Assembly: GCF_910596095.1 (NCBI RefSeq)
Contig: NC_056535.1
Span: 26,568,505-26,632,504, forward strand
Origin: Thunnus maccoyii
Taxonomy: Eukaryota > Chordata > Actinopteri > Scombriformes > Scombridae
DNA length: 64,000 bases
Direction of reading: 5' to 3'
Of the stretch, positions 40,001 to 47,679 are shown piece after piece (positions within the stretch are counted from its first letter, which is position 1; every line of letters starts with the position of its first letter). Both the position numbers and the translations under genes were made by a program. The notes under the pieces were generated by a model. That model worked only from the letters and a program-made list of their open reading frames with translations, did not search any database and had not been told where the DNA came from.

Positions 40001-43000
40001 GAGCACAGTGCACATTAACCTAAAGGCCCAACCCAGTGCATGAATATTTATAAGCCTAACAGCAGATCAAAAAGGACTTCTATTGAAGTGCTGACCAAGC
40101 AGACTTCCCTTGCCTTCAAACTAATGTACAGCAGTCAGATGTCTTCCACCTCATCACCTTGACCAAGACACACAGATTTATACTTGGAGTCAGTGTGGCC
40201 ACGAGTCTGCTTTTCAGCTCTAGTACGATGCACAATACACAGTGTACCATCACATTTCATTTTGTATACTGACTGAGATGTGGCTCTGTGAAAAACAGGG
40301 CCCTGACACAAAGACATCAGAGGCTTTCCACTGCCTCACAGAAGAATTTGATATGTTTCATGTCACTGGTGTTAGTTGTGTATTCTCTTTTTACTGCGTT
40401 CACCAACCAGTTATTTTGCATCTCTGCAGGACAGACAGAGTGAACGACACAAAGAGTCTCGTTTAAATCTACGGCCACCAAGCCACTCTGCTACCTACGC
40501 CACGGTGTCCGCCTGGCATCACCAGCCTGAGAAACTCATCCTGGACTCCTGCGGGTACGAGGCGACTGTAAGTCACTTTTACTATCGTCAACATGGATGC
40601 AGTTTATATACAACGCTGTAAAGAATGATACACTGTAAAGAAAATATTAAGCATGCCTACTGTTTCCCATGAAATAGACTGACCAGGGTCTCTATTCTGT
40701 ACTGTATAGATGATTTGCAGTGTGTCAGCACCCATGTTGAAATTGACCCAACCCTGGTGTGTTTTGATTGTTTTTCCTAGTACCTAGGATCAATGATAAT
40801 CAGGGATCTACGAGGGATTGAGTCCACACAAGATGCCTGCGCTAAAATTAGGGTAAGTATTACTGAAAAGCTTTAAAGGGGACATATCATGCACATTTCC
40901 AGGTCTATATTTTCTTTATTCTGGGGTTCTACTGGAATATCTTTGCATGATTTACAGTTCAAAAAACTGGAAGCTGCCCCTGGGCAGACTTCTGCCAGCT
41001 CTGGAGGATACGTAAACAAACAATAGTAGTCGGATTTGACTTCTTTTTCCTGTTCTTTACTCGAAATATAAACTTCTCAAATACATCCATACATGTTTGA
41101 ATCTGATCTGAAGTATGAGAATGGACATCACGAACAAGTCGTGGAACAACCTTGGCAACAAAGGCTTCAGAATGGACGGCCATTTGTGGTCATGCGTGAG
41201 CGATCTAACATCAGTTTTATGGTGAATAAGAGGTAACTTACGAAGCAGGCTGAAGCCCTGGCTTTAGACTTGAAGGCTGCAGTTTTACAAATGTTCACCA
41301 GTTTTGGAACTTTGACCATGTTTAACACAGACATCTGAAATTATAACAGTATATAAATGACAGAAAATCACAAAACGCATGTCCCCTTTAAGATTATTTT
41401 TTTTGAAAAACAACTGAAAAGGGTTTTATTGATCGTCAAAATTTATTTATTCCAGTAAATAAACATTAATAATGTTGGACATTAAACTTGTTATAGAGGA
41501 AAAAACCTGTCTCACAATGACTTTTCCCAGTCTGGGCTCAATCTAGGGCATTCATATTTCTGTTATGCCATTTATAATGCATGAACTATTGTGTTTTGTC
41601 ATACTAAATGCATTTGCCTTTCACTCTTTTTACCCTTGTTCATTGCAGAAATCAAAGGATTCAAGAAAGGGTCCAGTTGTCATACTGTCCATTACCTACA
41701 GAGGGGTCAAGTTCATTGATGCAGCCACAAAGGTAATGGGAAAGTATTTTGGTGTATCTCTCTCTGTTTGTCTCTTTATCGATCTGTCCAACCCAAACAT
41801 TCCAGTTGATTGTCTCCGTCTCCATTAGTGGTTGGCTTCCAGTTAGCACTCACGTCCTTCCTGTCTCTCTCCTACCATTAGACCATAGTCGCAGAGCACG
41901 AGATAAGGAATATCTCATGTGCTGCCCAAGACCCAGATGACCTCTGCACTTTTGCTTACATCACCAAGGATCTGAAGAGTGGCCACCATTTCTGTCATGT
42001 CTTCAGCACTGTGGAAGTGGTGAGTACTGTCTCATTCTTAAAGAGTCTTGTATTCACTTTTTCGCTTGATTTAATAGAAATATGGTTCAGCTCTCTAGAT
42101 AACAGTACACAATATAACTGTAATAGTATAAACAGCCATACAGTCCATTGATGAAAACCTTTAAACCTTTATAATTCTTTAAACTTGAGCTTTTTGTAAA
42201 TTCACTAGAGAAAGATGTAGAGAAAACAGTGTCCTTTGTGGGATACCAAGTATCCCACAGTTAAAACTGCATGCAGCATCCAACGGACATTATTTTCCGT
42301 GATTGGCTCATTGAATGGCTTGATTGAAGCTCTCTCCCGCTATGCATGGCATTTCCATGTATAGACAGAGATTATGTTGTAATTTGTGTCTCAGTTTCTG
42401 TAAAGGTCGACAACAATCTTTTATCCCTGGCAGATGGACCACTGTGGAGTGTCAGTTAACTGCAGGGAAATAGCTCAAACTCAACTGTAATGATCAAAGT
42501 TTTCAGGCCAAAAGTCAGTTTTCTTTTTTTAGATTTTTTTTTTGGCATTTTTGCCTTTATTTGACAGTGACTAGTGAAGAAACAGGAAAAGGCAGGCAAC
42601 AAGGTCAGAGAGATGGAGCGAAGGTCTATGGCTGGAATCAAACCAGGGATGTTGCAGTTATGTGGCATGCGCAGCAACCATTTGGCTACAGGGGCGCTCC
42701 CAAAACATGTTTGTTTATATTCAACACAACCGCTTTATGTGCACTATGTTCAAAATTGGCCTTTGCTTTTCAGTGAAAATGAGCATGATATTCAACCACG
42801 AGCCAGCGGATAATTACACTAAGTAATTATCCTAACAATGTGAGGAGCACTGCTTTTGTGTGCTGCACAATGTTTTTATGTGTGATTCACAACAACAAAT
42901 TGTAGAAAAACAAGCCCAATGAAAAAATGGTAATTATAAAAGAATATTGTAACCATTTTAGAAGTCAAGATAAAGTATGTGTACCATTGGTTTATATAGA

Positions 43001-46000
43001 CCAAGCTACAGCACTTTGTTAAATCTTTTCACAACACAATTGTAAAACCAGTATTAGAAAAAAAATGTGTGTAGTCTACTGTATGCCTTAAGGTTAATAT
43101 AAATTCAGTAAAATCAAAAGACAACCGCTATGAGGAAGTTGTTTTGTGTCTTACTGTTTTAAACACACTTAACATTTTTTTTTTTTCATTCACACAGACA
43201 CAGACCTACGAGATCATCCTGACACTGGGACAGGCGTTTGAGGTGGCTTATCAGATGGCGATCCAGACTAGGGCGAGACACTATGTCCCACCTTCTTCTC
43301 TGGGTTCAGAGGTCATAGAGACCAAAACCAGCCGTCCTGTATCTCAGTCATGGAGCAGCATGCGGAGATCAGCAGTGAGTACCACCCTACAAACCCTAAA
43401 TCAGATGTGAATTTTTGTGTGAATGTGAGCGTGTCCATGAGCATTAAATTTGCTCTACTTGTTAAATGGAAAGAGAGCAGAAACACATCATTGTGCAATC
43501 ATAATTCAGAAAAGGTACACAGACCTCATGACCGACTTTTTCCCTGCGACTGAATCCCCCATTGGGCCACCTACAAAGGAAGATTTGCTGTCTGTGTGGT
43601 AGAAAGTGATGAGTCATTACTTTGCTACCAATTTCATCACGCCCACCCCCCCCAACCCCCAACGCTGTGAGTCACTCAGATCAGCAAAGATTTTCTTTTT
43701 GTGCATATGTGAAACATGATGAATGAAGAGTTTTATTTGTTGCTTACAGGCGAACATATAATTTCCTCTGGGACTTTTCTGGGGGCTCATTTCCCCTCTG
43801 GTTGGACCCATCCACCTCTTCCTCGCTACTGATTTAGTGTGTTGCGTAAATGTTTGCGTATACGTTGAGCTACGCTTTGATGCATTGACCTCTCAGGCTG
43901 CATTGAGCACTCAGTGATCACTGTCACCTGAGAGAGCTGCACAGCTGAGAGCACGCACACTACTGGACCACATGCTTATGCAGAGACACAAATCACTTTG
44001 TTTTACTACCTGCCTGTAAAGATAATATATGGAGTAATCACAGAGCTGCATAATGAGCCTGGCTGGTTGTTTAAGTTTGAGATGAGAAGGCGGGAGACTC
44101 CTATCTGCTGCAATTTGCTTTGATGCTTTTTATTGCGATGTGAATGTAACCAAATTTAGTTGGTTTAAACAAGAACTGTGACACTTTTTGTAAGTTCCCC
44201 AACAAGAAATTGACTGTTTGCTAAGCCCTGTCCCCTTTAGTTACCTTTGCCTATCAAGCTTTCCATTAAAATAATAACGTTCGTAGATTAACCACTCAAA
44301 ATTATTTGTAATTTCTGAAACAACAGGTCCTTGATTTCAGACAGAGGAAGACGAAAGCAGCCTCCCATTTCTAGCATGCGTTTTTTTTTTCCCTATTCTA
44401 ACTATCAGTGACAGATTTTATCAGTGGTAGCTAGCTAGCTAATTAACATTAGCTCCTTGAGTTGGTTGAAAACTCTGTTTACGGCCAATGTTTACAGCTG
44501 ACTCATATTAAAATAAATATCCTGTAAAAGGGGTCTTAAATATACACTCGGTGGCTGCATACATGTGCTAAAAGTCTGAGGATAAAGCTACATGTCCCAG
44601 TTAGCACCGTCACCAGCTAATGATCCATGTTAATAAAGAAACTGCATATTTCTTGTTTGGCAGTGAGGAGCTAGTTAGTCCTCTTATTATAAGTATGACA
44701 TAAGACGTAGAACTGTTACCTAACATAACCCTGTTATCACTTGTAGCATTATGAGAGAAAAGGTTGTTATAATGAGGAGTAACCAATGTGTCTGGCTGTC
44801 TCGGGTAAAGCTGGCTGGTGTTTGCTGCAGTGTAAACTTCCCCAACTCCAATAAAGAGCAGGATAGAGCTGCTGACTTTAGCCTAAATTCTGATATCCGT
44901 CTATGACCGGCTCCCACACAGTGTGGAGATACTTCACATCGGATGTACTATTGTGCACAGGCTTTTAAAAAAGTAATCTGTAACCCCACAAAACTTTATT
45001 AGCTAATTAGCTTTGGTTACTACTGTAGGTAACAAGCCAGTTAGCTGGGCATGCCAACATTTGCAGCTAATGTTAGAGCAATTAAAGACACTATTTAATC
45101 AGTTTTGCTCTCGTATTTTGGATTTTTGAAAGACTGAAGCATACCATCCTCCAAATCCCCATCATTTCTTACTACATCCCTGTGCACACTGCTTCACCAT
45201 GTGAAGAAATGCAAAGCTTGACAGGCCTGCTGTGCTTAATTTCAGTTGCTAAGCTATGACTGGACAATTGCTGTATGTGGGAGTGGTTTAGCCAATGGTC
45301 AATTACAAGAACACGAGAAGTGGAAGAAATTTTGTTAATAATTTGCCTTCTTCAACTCTAAACAGGTGATAAACTGCTGCTACTGGATTTCTTCATTGTC
45401 CACTCGGTGCATTTAAATGCTCTGTCCCTCTTTTCTGTCCTTTTTTTAACATGTCTTTGTTCTTGTCTTCTTGGTCCTCCTGCCTCCCAGGGTGCCCCTC
45501 TGCTCGAATGCCGCTGCTGTCACTGTCACACGTGTACTACCCACCGTCCTTCCTTCCTCCCGTTGCACTCTGTTAGCCCTGGAGTCCAGGTCCTTCTCTT
45601 TCCTTTCCTCTATTTAACCCTTAATCATCACACATCTGCTTACACACCACACCACACCACACCCCTCCCCTCTTACCTTTTCTTGTTGTTGGGGTGCCAC
45701 AGTGCACTTTTTCTCTTTGTTTCGTGCTCCTAATATTTCAACCATAAACGTTCTCCTCATCCCTTTACTTTCCCATCTCTCATCTTCATCTTACATTTTA
45801 GGATCTAAGATGCAATTAGTTCAAGTTCTGTTGTTAAACACATTCAGGGAAGAGAGAGTTTCTTGATGTGATTTAGCTTCTCTATATGAGGACTGTTGGC
45901 TTAATTGTGCCAGTAAGGGTTTATTCTATAGCGCTCATAAACAAGATGGTTGGAGTGGTCTCTGTTGGATGGTTTTAACCTTTCTTAATTGTTTATATCT

Positions 46001-46576
46001 ATCTTTTTAAGACAAGTTGAACTGAAGATGTCATCCATAAGCAGGGAATATAAAATGGTTTCTAATGCCTACCTCCATTTCAAATTGTAGCTTTAAGTAA
46101 ATTAATCAGCAACTGTATGTCTTGACTGCTTATGTTATGACAAAAGCCACTGGTGTAGAGCAACATGTTGCTTTTTTGAACTACTAATCAGTATATTTTT
46201 TTAACTCCCAGAGGGTTGTAGCTTTGGTTTATTGCTGCGGCTTACAGAGCGTCAGGCTGAGTGTATTTTCTGTCAGACATCATCCATGTTGTGGATTGAG
46301 CCCTGAGTGTCTGTGATTATAACATGATCACTGGACTGTACCTCTAATCCACATGCACATGTGTGAGCTGAGGACTTGTCAGTGTGGCGCAGTGGCCTTC
46401 ACTGCCACCCGTCTCACGTCCTCCTCTCGTCCCTCCTCCCTCCCTCCCCCCGGCAGATCGACCCCCTGGAGATGGACGCAGACATGCAGTCCCTGGGCAG
46501 CACCACCTGGCTCTTGGATCAGCGGGACTCCAACAGGCGCCCCGTCAGCACCAAGTACGAGACCACCATATTCTGA
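6280..46576 (+). CDS. anks1a: ANKS1A (Odin) adaptor protein, 3' half: tandem SAM plus PTB domain, 14 coding exons
   Basis: Joining the 14 exons listed separately gives a continuous 577-residue frame ending at TGA 46574-46576. Order: Ser-rich linker (about 1-120) with the LSKSDSDLL stretch typical of ANKS1A, SAM1 (about 126-190), SAM2 (about 200-265), basic/Ser linker with [15 protein letters not shown] domain (about 380-515), and a tail ending KYETTIF. The family acts as cytoplasmic and synaptic adaptors; the PTB binds NPxY-type tails (EGFR and Eph receptor signalling for ANKS1A). I choose ANKS1A over ANKS1B because the linkers and SAM2 resemble ANKS1A and because tcp11 lies next door in convergent orientation. 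The ankyrin-repeat exons of the full-length protein are not in this window and should lie to the left. All introns are GT-AG. SAM2 contains GHRKRII, equivalent to the nuclear-localisation segment described for AIDA-1. Confidence 0.93.
9680..10030. repeat. CpG-rich block, possible transposon-derived sequence
   Basis: A sharply bounded GC/CpG-richer block in AT-rich intron. It includes TCTCGCGAGA at 9698-9707 and a perfect 8-bp stem, GACGGGGC / GCCCCGTC, at 9896-9917. AATAAA-like signals occur on both strands. No protein domain is seen. Family unknown. Confidence 0.4.
11054..11087. repeat. (TG)n microsatellite
   Basis: About 16 TG units. Confidence 0.95.
11740..12321 (+). repeat. dispersed fish repeat with TCAAAGGTCAAA motifs
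   Basis: Carries motifs I associate with a common percomorph repeat: CAATATCTCAAGAACACC, two AAAGGTCAA blocks, GTGACCTCACAAAACACAG, CATAACTCAG repeats, and an end reading GGCAGAGGCATACAATCGTG then GGCGGTATTTCTAG. No coding capacity. Ends approximate. Confidence 0.65.
12818..13137 (+). repeat. MITE-like GCTGCAA family, copy A
   Basis: Begins with alternating TTAGTCAATTAATTGATTAG, then CAGAAAATTAATTGGCAACT, CTCTGGTTCCAGC, TTTTCTGACATTTTATGGA, and ends near ATCATTAGTGGCAGCTC. These blocks recur in the same order in the other copies; ends are imperfect inverted repeats. Confidence 0.75.
14055..14477 (+). mobile_element. LTR-like segment (left) of a decayed LTR element
   Basis: Starts TGTCACG and ends ATGTGACA, so the ends are the short inverted TGTCAC/GTGACA expected of an LTR. 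Its last 80 bp (AAATACTTTGTTTCTATCAT ... TCTGTCTGCACTTGGGTTCA ... ATGTGACA) recur at 15215-15301. It contains pyrimidine-rich and CAGCCCCAG-rich stretches. Confidence 0.55.
14478..15214 (+). mobile_element. internal part of the LTR remnant with a degenerate gag-like frame
   Basis: The longest open frame in the window (14497-15285, 262 codons) lies here. Its start, with [20 protein letters not shown], looks like a structured protein, but after about residue 70 it turns into low-complexity Pro/Leu sequence. A 45-bp tandem repeat fills 14976-15165. A second frame (from 15087) reads as Ala/Pro repeats, which suggests an old frameshift. No reverse transcriptase or integrase is present. Confidence 0.45.
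14976..15165 (+). repeat. 45-bp minisatellite, about four units
   Basis: CTGTTCCAGTT recurs at about 15022, 15067 and 15112, i.e. every 45 bp (15 codons), with a decayed unit before. It includes GAGCCGTTGGCCGCCCCTGC-type units. Confidence 0.75.
15215..15301 (+). mobile_element. LTR-like segment (right), 3' tail only
   Basis: Direct repeat of the end of 14055-14477: TTGTTTCTATCATATCCC, TCTGTCTGCACTTGGATTCA, ending CATGTGACA. The rest of the right LTR is missing. Confidence 0.55.
16045..16305 (+). repeat. MITE-like GCTGCAA family, copy B
   Basis: Starts GGCAACAATTAGTTGATTAA, includes TTGTGGACTGTTGGTCAGGA and TCTTGGGCTTTTGGAAAC, ends AATCGTTAATTGCAGCCCTA. Confidence 0.78.
18570..18775 (+). repeat. 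dispersed repeat of the GCTAGCTTAGC type, copy 1
   Basis: AAAGGAATGACTCAACATTT, then TAGCTTAACTTAGCATCAAG, CTGGCTCTGTCCAAAGGTAA, CAAAATCCGCACCTCTAA. Typical percomorph repeat; the right part is replaced by other repeat DNA (18776 on). Confidence 0.65.
18776..20214. other. repeat-like stretch between GCTAGCTTAGC copies
   Basis: No exon. It begins GGTGGTGTTTAGACCGACAT, resembling another fish repeat, and includes a short reverse fragment of the GCTAGCTTAGC family at 19300-19335 (GGCAACTAGCGGAGACTCCA). It looks like a mosaic of insertions. Confidence 0.45.
20215..20475 (-). repeat. dispersed repeat of the GCTAGCTTAGC type, copy 2 (reverse)
   Basis: Contains TTAATTAGTGAGCTTTAGAG, GCTAAGCTAAGCTAACCAGC, GCTGCTAGC and TGGTATCAATCTTGTCATCT. 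It matches copies 1 and 3 in reverse complement. Confidence 0.68.
20805..20884. repeat. (TG)n microsatellite, 80 bp
   Basis: Forty uninterrupted TG units, the longest dinucleotide tract in the window. Confidence 0.97.
21690..22005 (-). repeat. MITE-like GCTGCAA family, copy C (reverse)
   Basis: Reverse orientation: starts AAGGCTGCTACTAATGATTA, then CCTGACCAACAGTCCACAAC, AAGAAGCTGGAACCAGAGAA, ends ATTGACTAATCATTGCGACTC. Confidence 0.78.
23180..23252 (+). CDS. anks1a: anks1a exon: linker before SAM1
   Basis: Acceptor CTTTAACAG, donor CTCAG|GTAATG. Encodes [19 protein letters not shown] followed by PTPSS, then one nucleotide of a split codon (phase 1). It continues the SEWDE|IEKIM junction conserved in ANKS1 proteins. 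It lies 16.6 kb from the previous exon. Confidence 0.9.
24305..24812. mobile_element. TTAA-flanked inverted-repeat (MITE-like) element 1
   Basis: TTAA then AGATCCCCTCCAG on the left; CTGGAGGGGGACT then TTAA on the right. The arms match 11 of 13 as inverted repeats and TTAA flanks both ends, the target duplication used by piggyBac- and Kolobok-type transposons. No transposase. Confidence 0.65.
25490..25625. repeat. (GGAGA)n polypurine tract
   Basis: About 24 pentamer units of GGAGA with one GGATA variant, purine-only for over 110 bp. Long open frames on both strands here (SSPLL and RRGEE repeats) are artefacts of the pentamer. Confidence 0.95.
27720..29621 (+). promoter_or_regulatory. anks1a: candidate promoter / 5' UTR region for the short anks1a isoform
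   Basis: The 1.9 kb ahead of the 29622 start differs from its surroundings. A purine-rich GAGA-type stretch (27721-28090) leads into GC-richer DNA (28140-28400) ending in a possible donor, CCAG|GTGGGC. At 29440-29620 there is a C-rich segment with possible acceptors (CCCTGCAG at about 29460). It could hold an alternative first exon and core promoter. Exact TSS and exon ends cannot be set from sequence. Confidence 0.35.
29622..29828 (+). CDS. anks1a: anks1a alternative first coding exon (AIDA-1b-like short isoform)
   Basis: ATG ATG at 29622 opens a frame that runs in phase into the SAM1 exon. The extra N-terminus starts [20 protein letters not shown] and continues [10 protein letters not shown] before joining [10 protein letters not shown]. 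As I recall it, the short AIDA-1b isoform of ANKS1B also starts MMWQCH and carries a [10 protein letters not shown] motif just before its first SAM domain. The match in position and motif makes this a real alternative start rather than intron noise. The resulting protein would be 486 residues: both SAM domains and the PTB, without the Ser-rich linker or ankyrin repeats. The first ATG has A at -3. Expression is not shown by the sequence. Confidence 0.8.
29713..29828 (+). CDS. anks1a: anks1a exon: first half of SAM1
   Basis: Acceptor CTCTCGGCAG, donor TTCATG|GTGAGT. After completing a split Asp codon it encodes [20 protein letters not shown] and continues to NGFDDLRFM. This is the first part of SAM1, with the conserved W-L..GL..Y...F..NGFDD pattern. 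Reading upstream without splicing gives the alternative start at 29622. Confidence 0.92.
31275..31700. repeat. repeat split by a SINE-like insertion
   Basis: A family with AGACCAATAAATTGCTGATA and GCCAATAACTGCAGTACAGA (31275-31385) resumes as CTGCCGATATATTATTATCA after 31635. Related sequence is at 57640-57770 (TTGGCCAATAAGTAACAAG). The intervening 31390-31600 is the SINE-like element. Confidence 0.5.
31390..31600 (+). repeat. SINE-like element, copy 1
   Basis: AGTGGACAGTAGAAAGGTGA, CAGGAAATGAAGCGAGA, then CAAGTCTGTAATCAAACTGG and GAGTCTTAACCATGAGGCCA. The order (T-rich start, 'acaggaaa...gagag', then a tRNA-like tail) matches 42525-42715. Confidence 0.55.
34537..34635 (+). CDS. anks1a: anks1a exon: second half of SAM1
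   Basis: Acceptor CATGCAG, donor CCAAAG|GTACTT, 99 nt, phase 0 at both ends. Encodes [20 protein letters not shown] and continues to RSLPK. The D-L..IGI...GHR pattern is the C-terminal helix of a SAM domain. TG-rich DNA fills about 400 bp upstream. Confidence 0.93.
34890..35345 (+). repeat. dispersed fish repeat, family TAGCATGCTAA, copy 2
   Basis: Forward-orientation partner of the copy at 2424-2930. It lies in the anks1a intron between the SAM1 and SAM2 exons. It ends AGCATTTAGCTCAAAGCACC. Boundaries are approximate. Confidence 0.7.
35741..35887 (+). CDS. anks1a: anks1a exon: SAM2, first part
   Basis: Acceptor TACTCTTTAG, donor GTCAAT|GTAAGG, 147 nt. Encodes 49 residues starting [20 protein letters not shown] and ending NLWELEIVN. 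This is the second SAM domain; the VKALG start and the VKNLWELE motif match ANKS1A rather than ANKS1B. Confidence 0.93.
35888..38111 (+). other. anks1a: anks1a intron inside SAM2
   Basis: No exon seen. A short TG tract (36370-36386) and the (AGC)15 repeat are the only notable features; the rest is AT-rich. Confidence 0.6.
36961..37005. repeat. (AGC)15 trinucleotide repeat
   Basis: Fifteen pure AGC units preceded by CAACAGCTGCAGTAAC, inside the anks1a intron between the two SAM2 exons. Confidence 0.95.
38112..38219 (+). CDS. anks1a: anks1a exon: SAM2 end with basic NLS-like segment
   Basis: Acceptor CCTCTTTAG, donor ATTATG|GTAAGA, 108 nt. Encodes [20 protein letters not shown] and continues [16 protein letters not shown]. 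The GHRKRII helix is the site that serves as a partly masked nuclear localisation signal in AIDA-1; here that role is inferred by homology. Confidence 0.93.
39015..39185 (+). CDS. anks1a: anks1a exon: linker between SAM2 and PTB
   Basis: Acceptor GTGTGGCAG after a TG-rich tract, donor TCTGTA|GTGAGT, 171 nt, phase 0. Encodes [20 protein letters not shown], then an RSMDMLLPL segment and a basic DRRRRG stretch. The DLLSQT.SPLSQ motif matches the ANKS1A linker as I recall it, and is the best local evidence for paralogue A. Confidence 0.9.
40430..40567 (+). CDS. anks1a: anks1a exon: linker into PTB domain
   Basis: Acceptor CATCTCTGCAG, donor GCGACT|GTAAGT, 138 nt. Encodes [20 protein letters not shown] then [13 protein letters not shown]. 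The HQPEKLI..SCGYEA string begins the PTB domain in both ANKS1 paralogues. Confidence 0.93.
40781..40852 (+). CDS. anks1a: anks1a exon: PTB domain, strand 1
   Basis: Acceptor TTTTTCCTAG, donor ATTAGG|GTAAGT, 72 nt. Encodes [20 protein letters not shown] then AKIR. YLGS plus a ...G..S...AC..IR pattern is the classic first strand and helix of a phosphotyrosine-binding fold. Confidence 0.94.
40873..41391. mobile_element. TTAA-flanked inverted-repeat (MITE-like) element 2
   Basis: TTAA then AGGGGACAT on the left; ATGTCCCCT then TTAA on the right: a perfect 9-bp inverted repeat inside a TTAA duplication. It is 519 bp, non-coding, and sits between two PTB exons of anks1a. Confidence 0.75.
41649..41732 (+). 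CDS. anks1a: anks1a exon: PTB domain, middle
   Basis: Acceptor TTCATTGCAG, donor CACAAAG|GTAATG, 84 nt. Encodes [20 protein letters not shown] then KFIDAATK. The upstream intron carries a complete TTAA-flanked repeat element. Confidence 0.94.
41882..42019 (+). CDS. anks1a: anks1a exon: PTB domain core
   Basis: Acceptor CTACCATTAG, donor GAAGTG|GTGAGT, 138 nt. Encodes [20 protein letters not shown], continuing [14 protein letters not shown] and [12 protein letters not shown]. This is the most conserved block of the ANKS1 PTB domain. Confidence 0.95.
42525..42715 (+). repeat. SINE-like element, copy 2
   Basis: TTTTTGCCTTTATTTGACAG, AACAGGAAAAGGCAGGCAAC, GGAATCAAACCAGGGATG, CCATTTGGCTACAGGGGCGC. 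The tail resembles the A/B-box part of a tRNA in reverse. Fish genomes carry many such copies. In the anks1a intron after 42019. Confidence 0.6.
43198..43374 (+). CDS. anks1a: anks1a exon: PTB C-terminal helix
   Basis: Acceptor CATTCACACAG after a T tract, donor TCAGCA|GTGAGT, 177 nt. Encodes [20 protein letters not shown], the C-terminal helix of the PTB fold, then a Ser/Arg-rich tail ([18 protein letters not shown]). The tail has PVSQSW where mammalian paralogues, as I recall them, have a PVPKPR-type proline motif. Confidence 0.93.
43375..46456 (+). other. anks1a: last anks1a intron
   Basis: Contains a possible cassette exon (45491-45589). From about 44130 to 45280 it has the look of a fish dispersed repeat (AGCTAGCTAGCTAATTAACA, AACCCTGTTATCACTTGTAG, CCGGCTCCCACACAGTGTGG), but I found no second copy here to define it. 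Confidence 0.45.
45491..45589 (+). other. anks1a: possible cassette exon of anks1a (Cys/His-rich insert)
   Basis: Inside the last anks1a intron, a C/T-rich tract ends CCTGCCTCCCAG and is followed by 99 nt open in phase 0, ending CAG|GTCCTT. It would insert 33 residues (starting [20 protein letters not shown]) between the PTB helix exon and the terminal exon without shifting frame. The donor is weak beyond GT and I know no such insert in mammalian ANKS1A. Confidence 0.3.
46457..46576 (+). CDS. anks1a: anks1a terminal coding exon
   Basis: Acceptor CCCCCCGGCAG, stop TGA at 46574-46576. Encodes 39 residues starting [20 protein letters not shown] and ending [12 protein letters not shown]. The KYETTIF end is shared by ANKS1 proteins. 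Thr at -2 and Phe at 0 fit a PDZ-ligand pattern, consistent with the PSD-95 association reported for AIDA-1. Confidence 0.95.
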   Translation: MDPLEMDADMQSLGSTTWLLDQRDSNRRPVSTKYETTIF

Positions 46577-46647
46577 GGCCGGATCCCCACAGCTGCCCCT
46601 CTGCACCCCCTCGTACTTCCCTCTCCCCATTGCATCCGGTTCTCCAT

Positions 46648-46656
<9 letters not shown>

Positions 46657-46680
<24 letters not shown>
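46657..46680. repeat. (CA)n microsatellite in anks1a 3' UTR
   Basis: Twelve CA units starting about 80 bp after the stop codon. Confidence 0.95.
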
Positions 46681-47363
46681 TATATAAACATGCGAGCCCC
46701 GTGCCTTCTCACTGTGATGGTATAGCATCCCTCAGGGCTGCCTACTTCCTGCACCCCTCCTTTGCCCTGCCCAGTGACCCACACCAACCTCCCACCCGCC
46801 ATGACAAACACTCCTGCGGCTCTCCCGTGCCTCCCCAACAACCCCTGGCAGCCTCCCTCGCCTGTTGCTGCTGCAGCCAATGACGGAGCCCTGGAACGGA
46901 TGATCCTGGACACACATTTTACAGTGGCCCTGCTCTCTCAACCAAACTGCCTCTTCCTCCTCATCCTCCTCTTCCTGACAACTTGCATCTGCCTCCAACC
47001 CCCTGATAACTCCCAGAGGTTGCATCTTTATTATTCTTCCTCTTTCAGGCCATTTAAAAAAAAAAAGAAGAAATTGATTCTTTACAGGCAAAACAAGCAT
47101 GTTCAGTTTTCATTTTGTTCTGTTTCAAGACATCCACTTAAACTAAGATCAAGTTTAAAGTTGATACTGAATTACAGGGGCCAGTGTTTTACACTGTCAA
47201 CAAGCCCTTTTGATATAAAACAGATTCTAAATCTGTTAAATGAAAGTATAGTTTCTTTTTTGTTTTACCATGATTTAAAACATTTTTATTTTACTGAATG
47301 ATTTGATTGTTTGGTTGTTTTGCCTCAAGACAGTTATTATTTTTTTTCTTTCTCCATCTGTAG

Positions 47364-47450
47364 CCTGTCCTGTCTTACCAGGCATCTTCCACTGTGAGGC
47401 ACTATGAGGAGGCTGCTTTTGCTAGCATGGGATGCAAGACGGACAATTAA
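47364..47450 (+). other. anks1a: possible alternative terminal exon of anks1a
   Basis: A long pyrimidine tract and CATCTGTAG at 47340-47363 form a strong acceptor 790 bp past the normal stop. The next 87 nt are open in the phase needed (0) and end in TAA 47448-47450, encoding PVLSYQASSTVRHYEEAAFA then SMGCKTDN. Used in place of 46457-46576 it would replace the KYETTIF tail. It may equally be plain 3' UTR. Confidence 0.3.
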
Positions 47451-47642
47451 TCAATGAAAGACAAAACAGCAACATGCAGCAAACAATCTTTTTTTCTACG
47501 CATTTGTACAATACTCATATCCATCCAACACCACGATGGATTGGTCATGAATCTGTCGCTGATGTCTGAACTCAAACGGACCAAGAACTGAAACCCTCGT
47601 CCCCCCCCGTCCCCCCCGCCGGATACACACAGACAAACACAT

Positions 47643-47673
<31 letters not shown>
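47643..47673. repeat. (CA)n microsatellite
   Basis: About 15 CA units, next to C-runs at 47600-47620. Confidence 0.9.

Positions 47674-47679
<6 letters not shown>

Noticed and set aside
42525..42715. Possible functional tRNA gene in the SINE-like copy
   Set aside because: Only a partial, degraded B-box-like end; no cloverleaf could be drawn.
46379..47301. Several long frames around the anks1a stop
   Set aside because: Out-of-frame shadows of the terminal exon and GC-rich 3' UTR.
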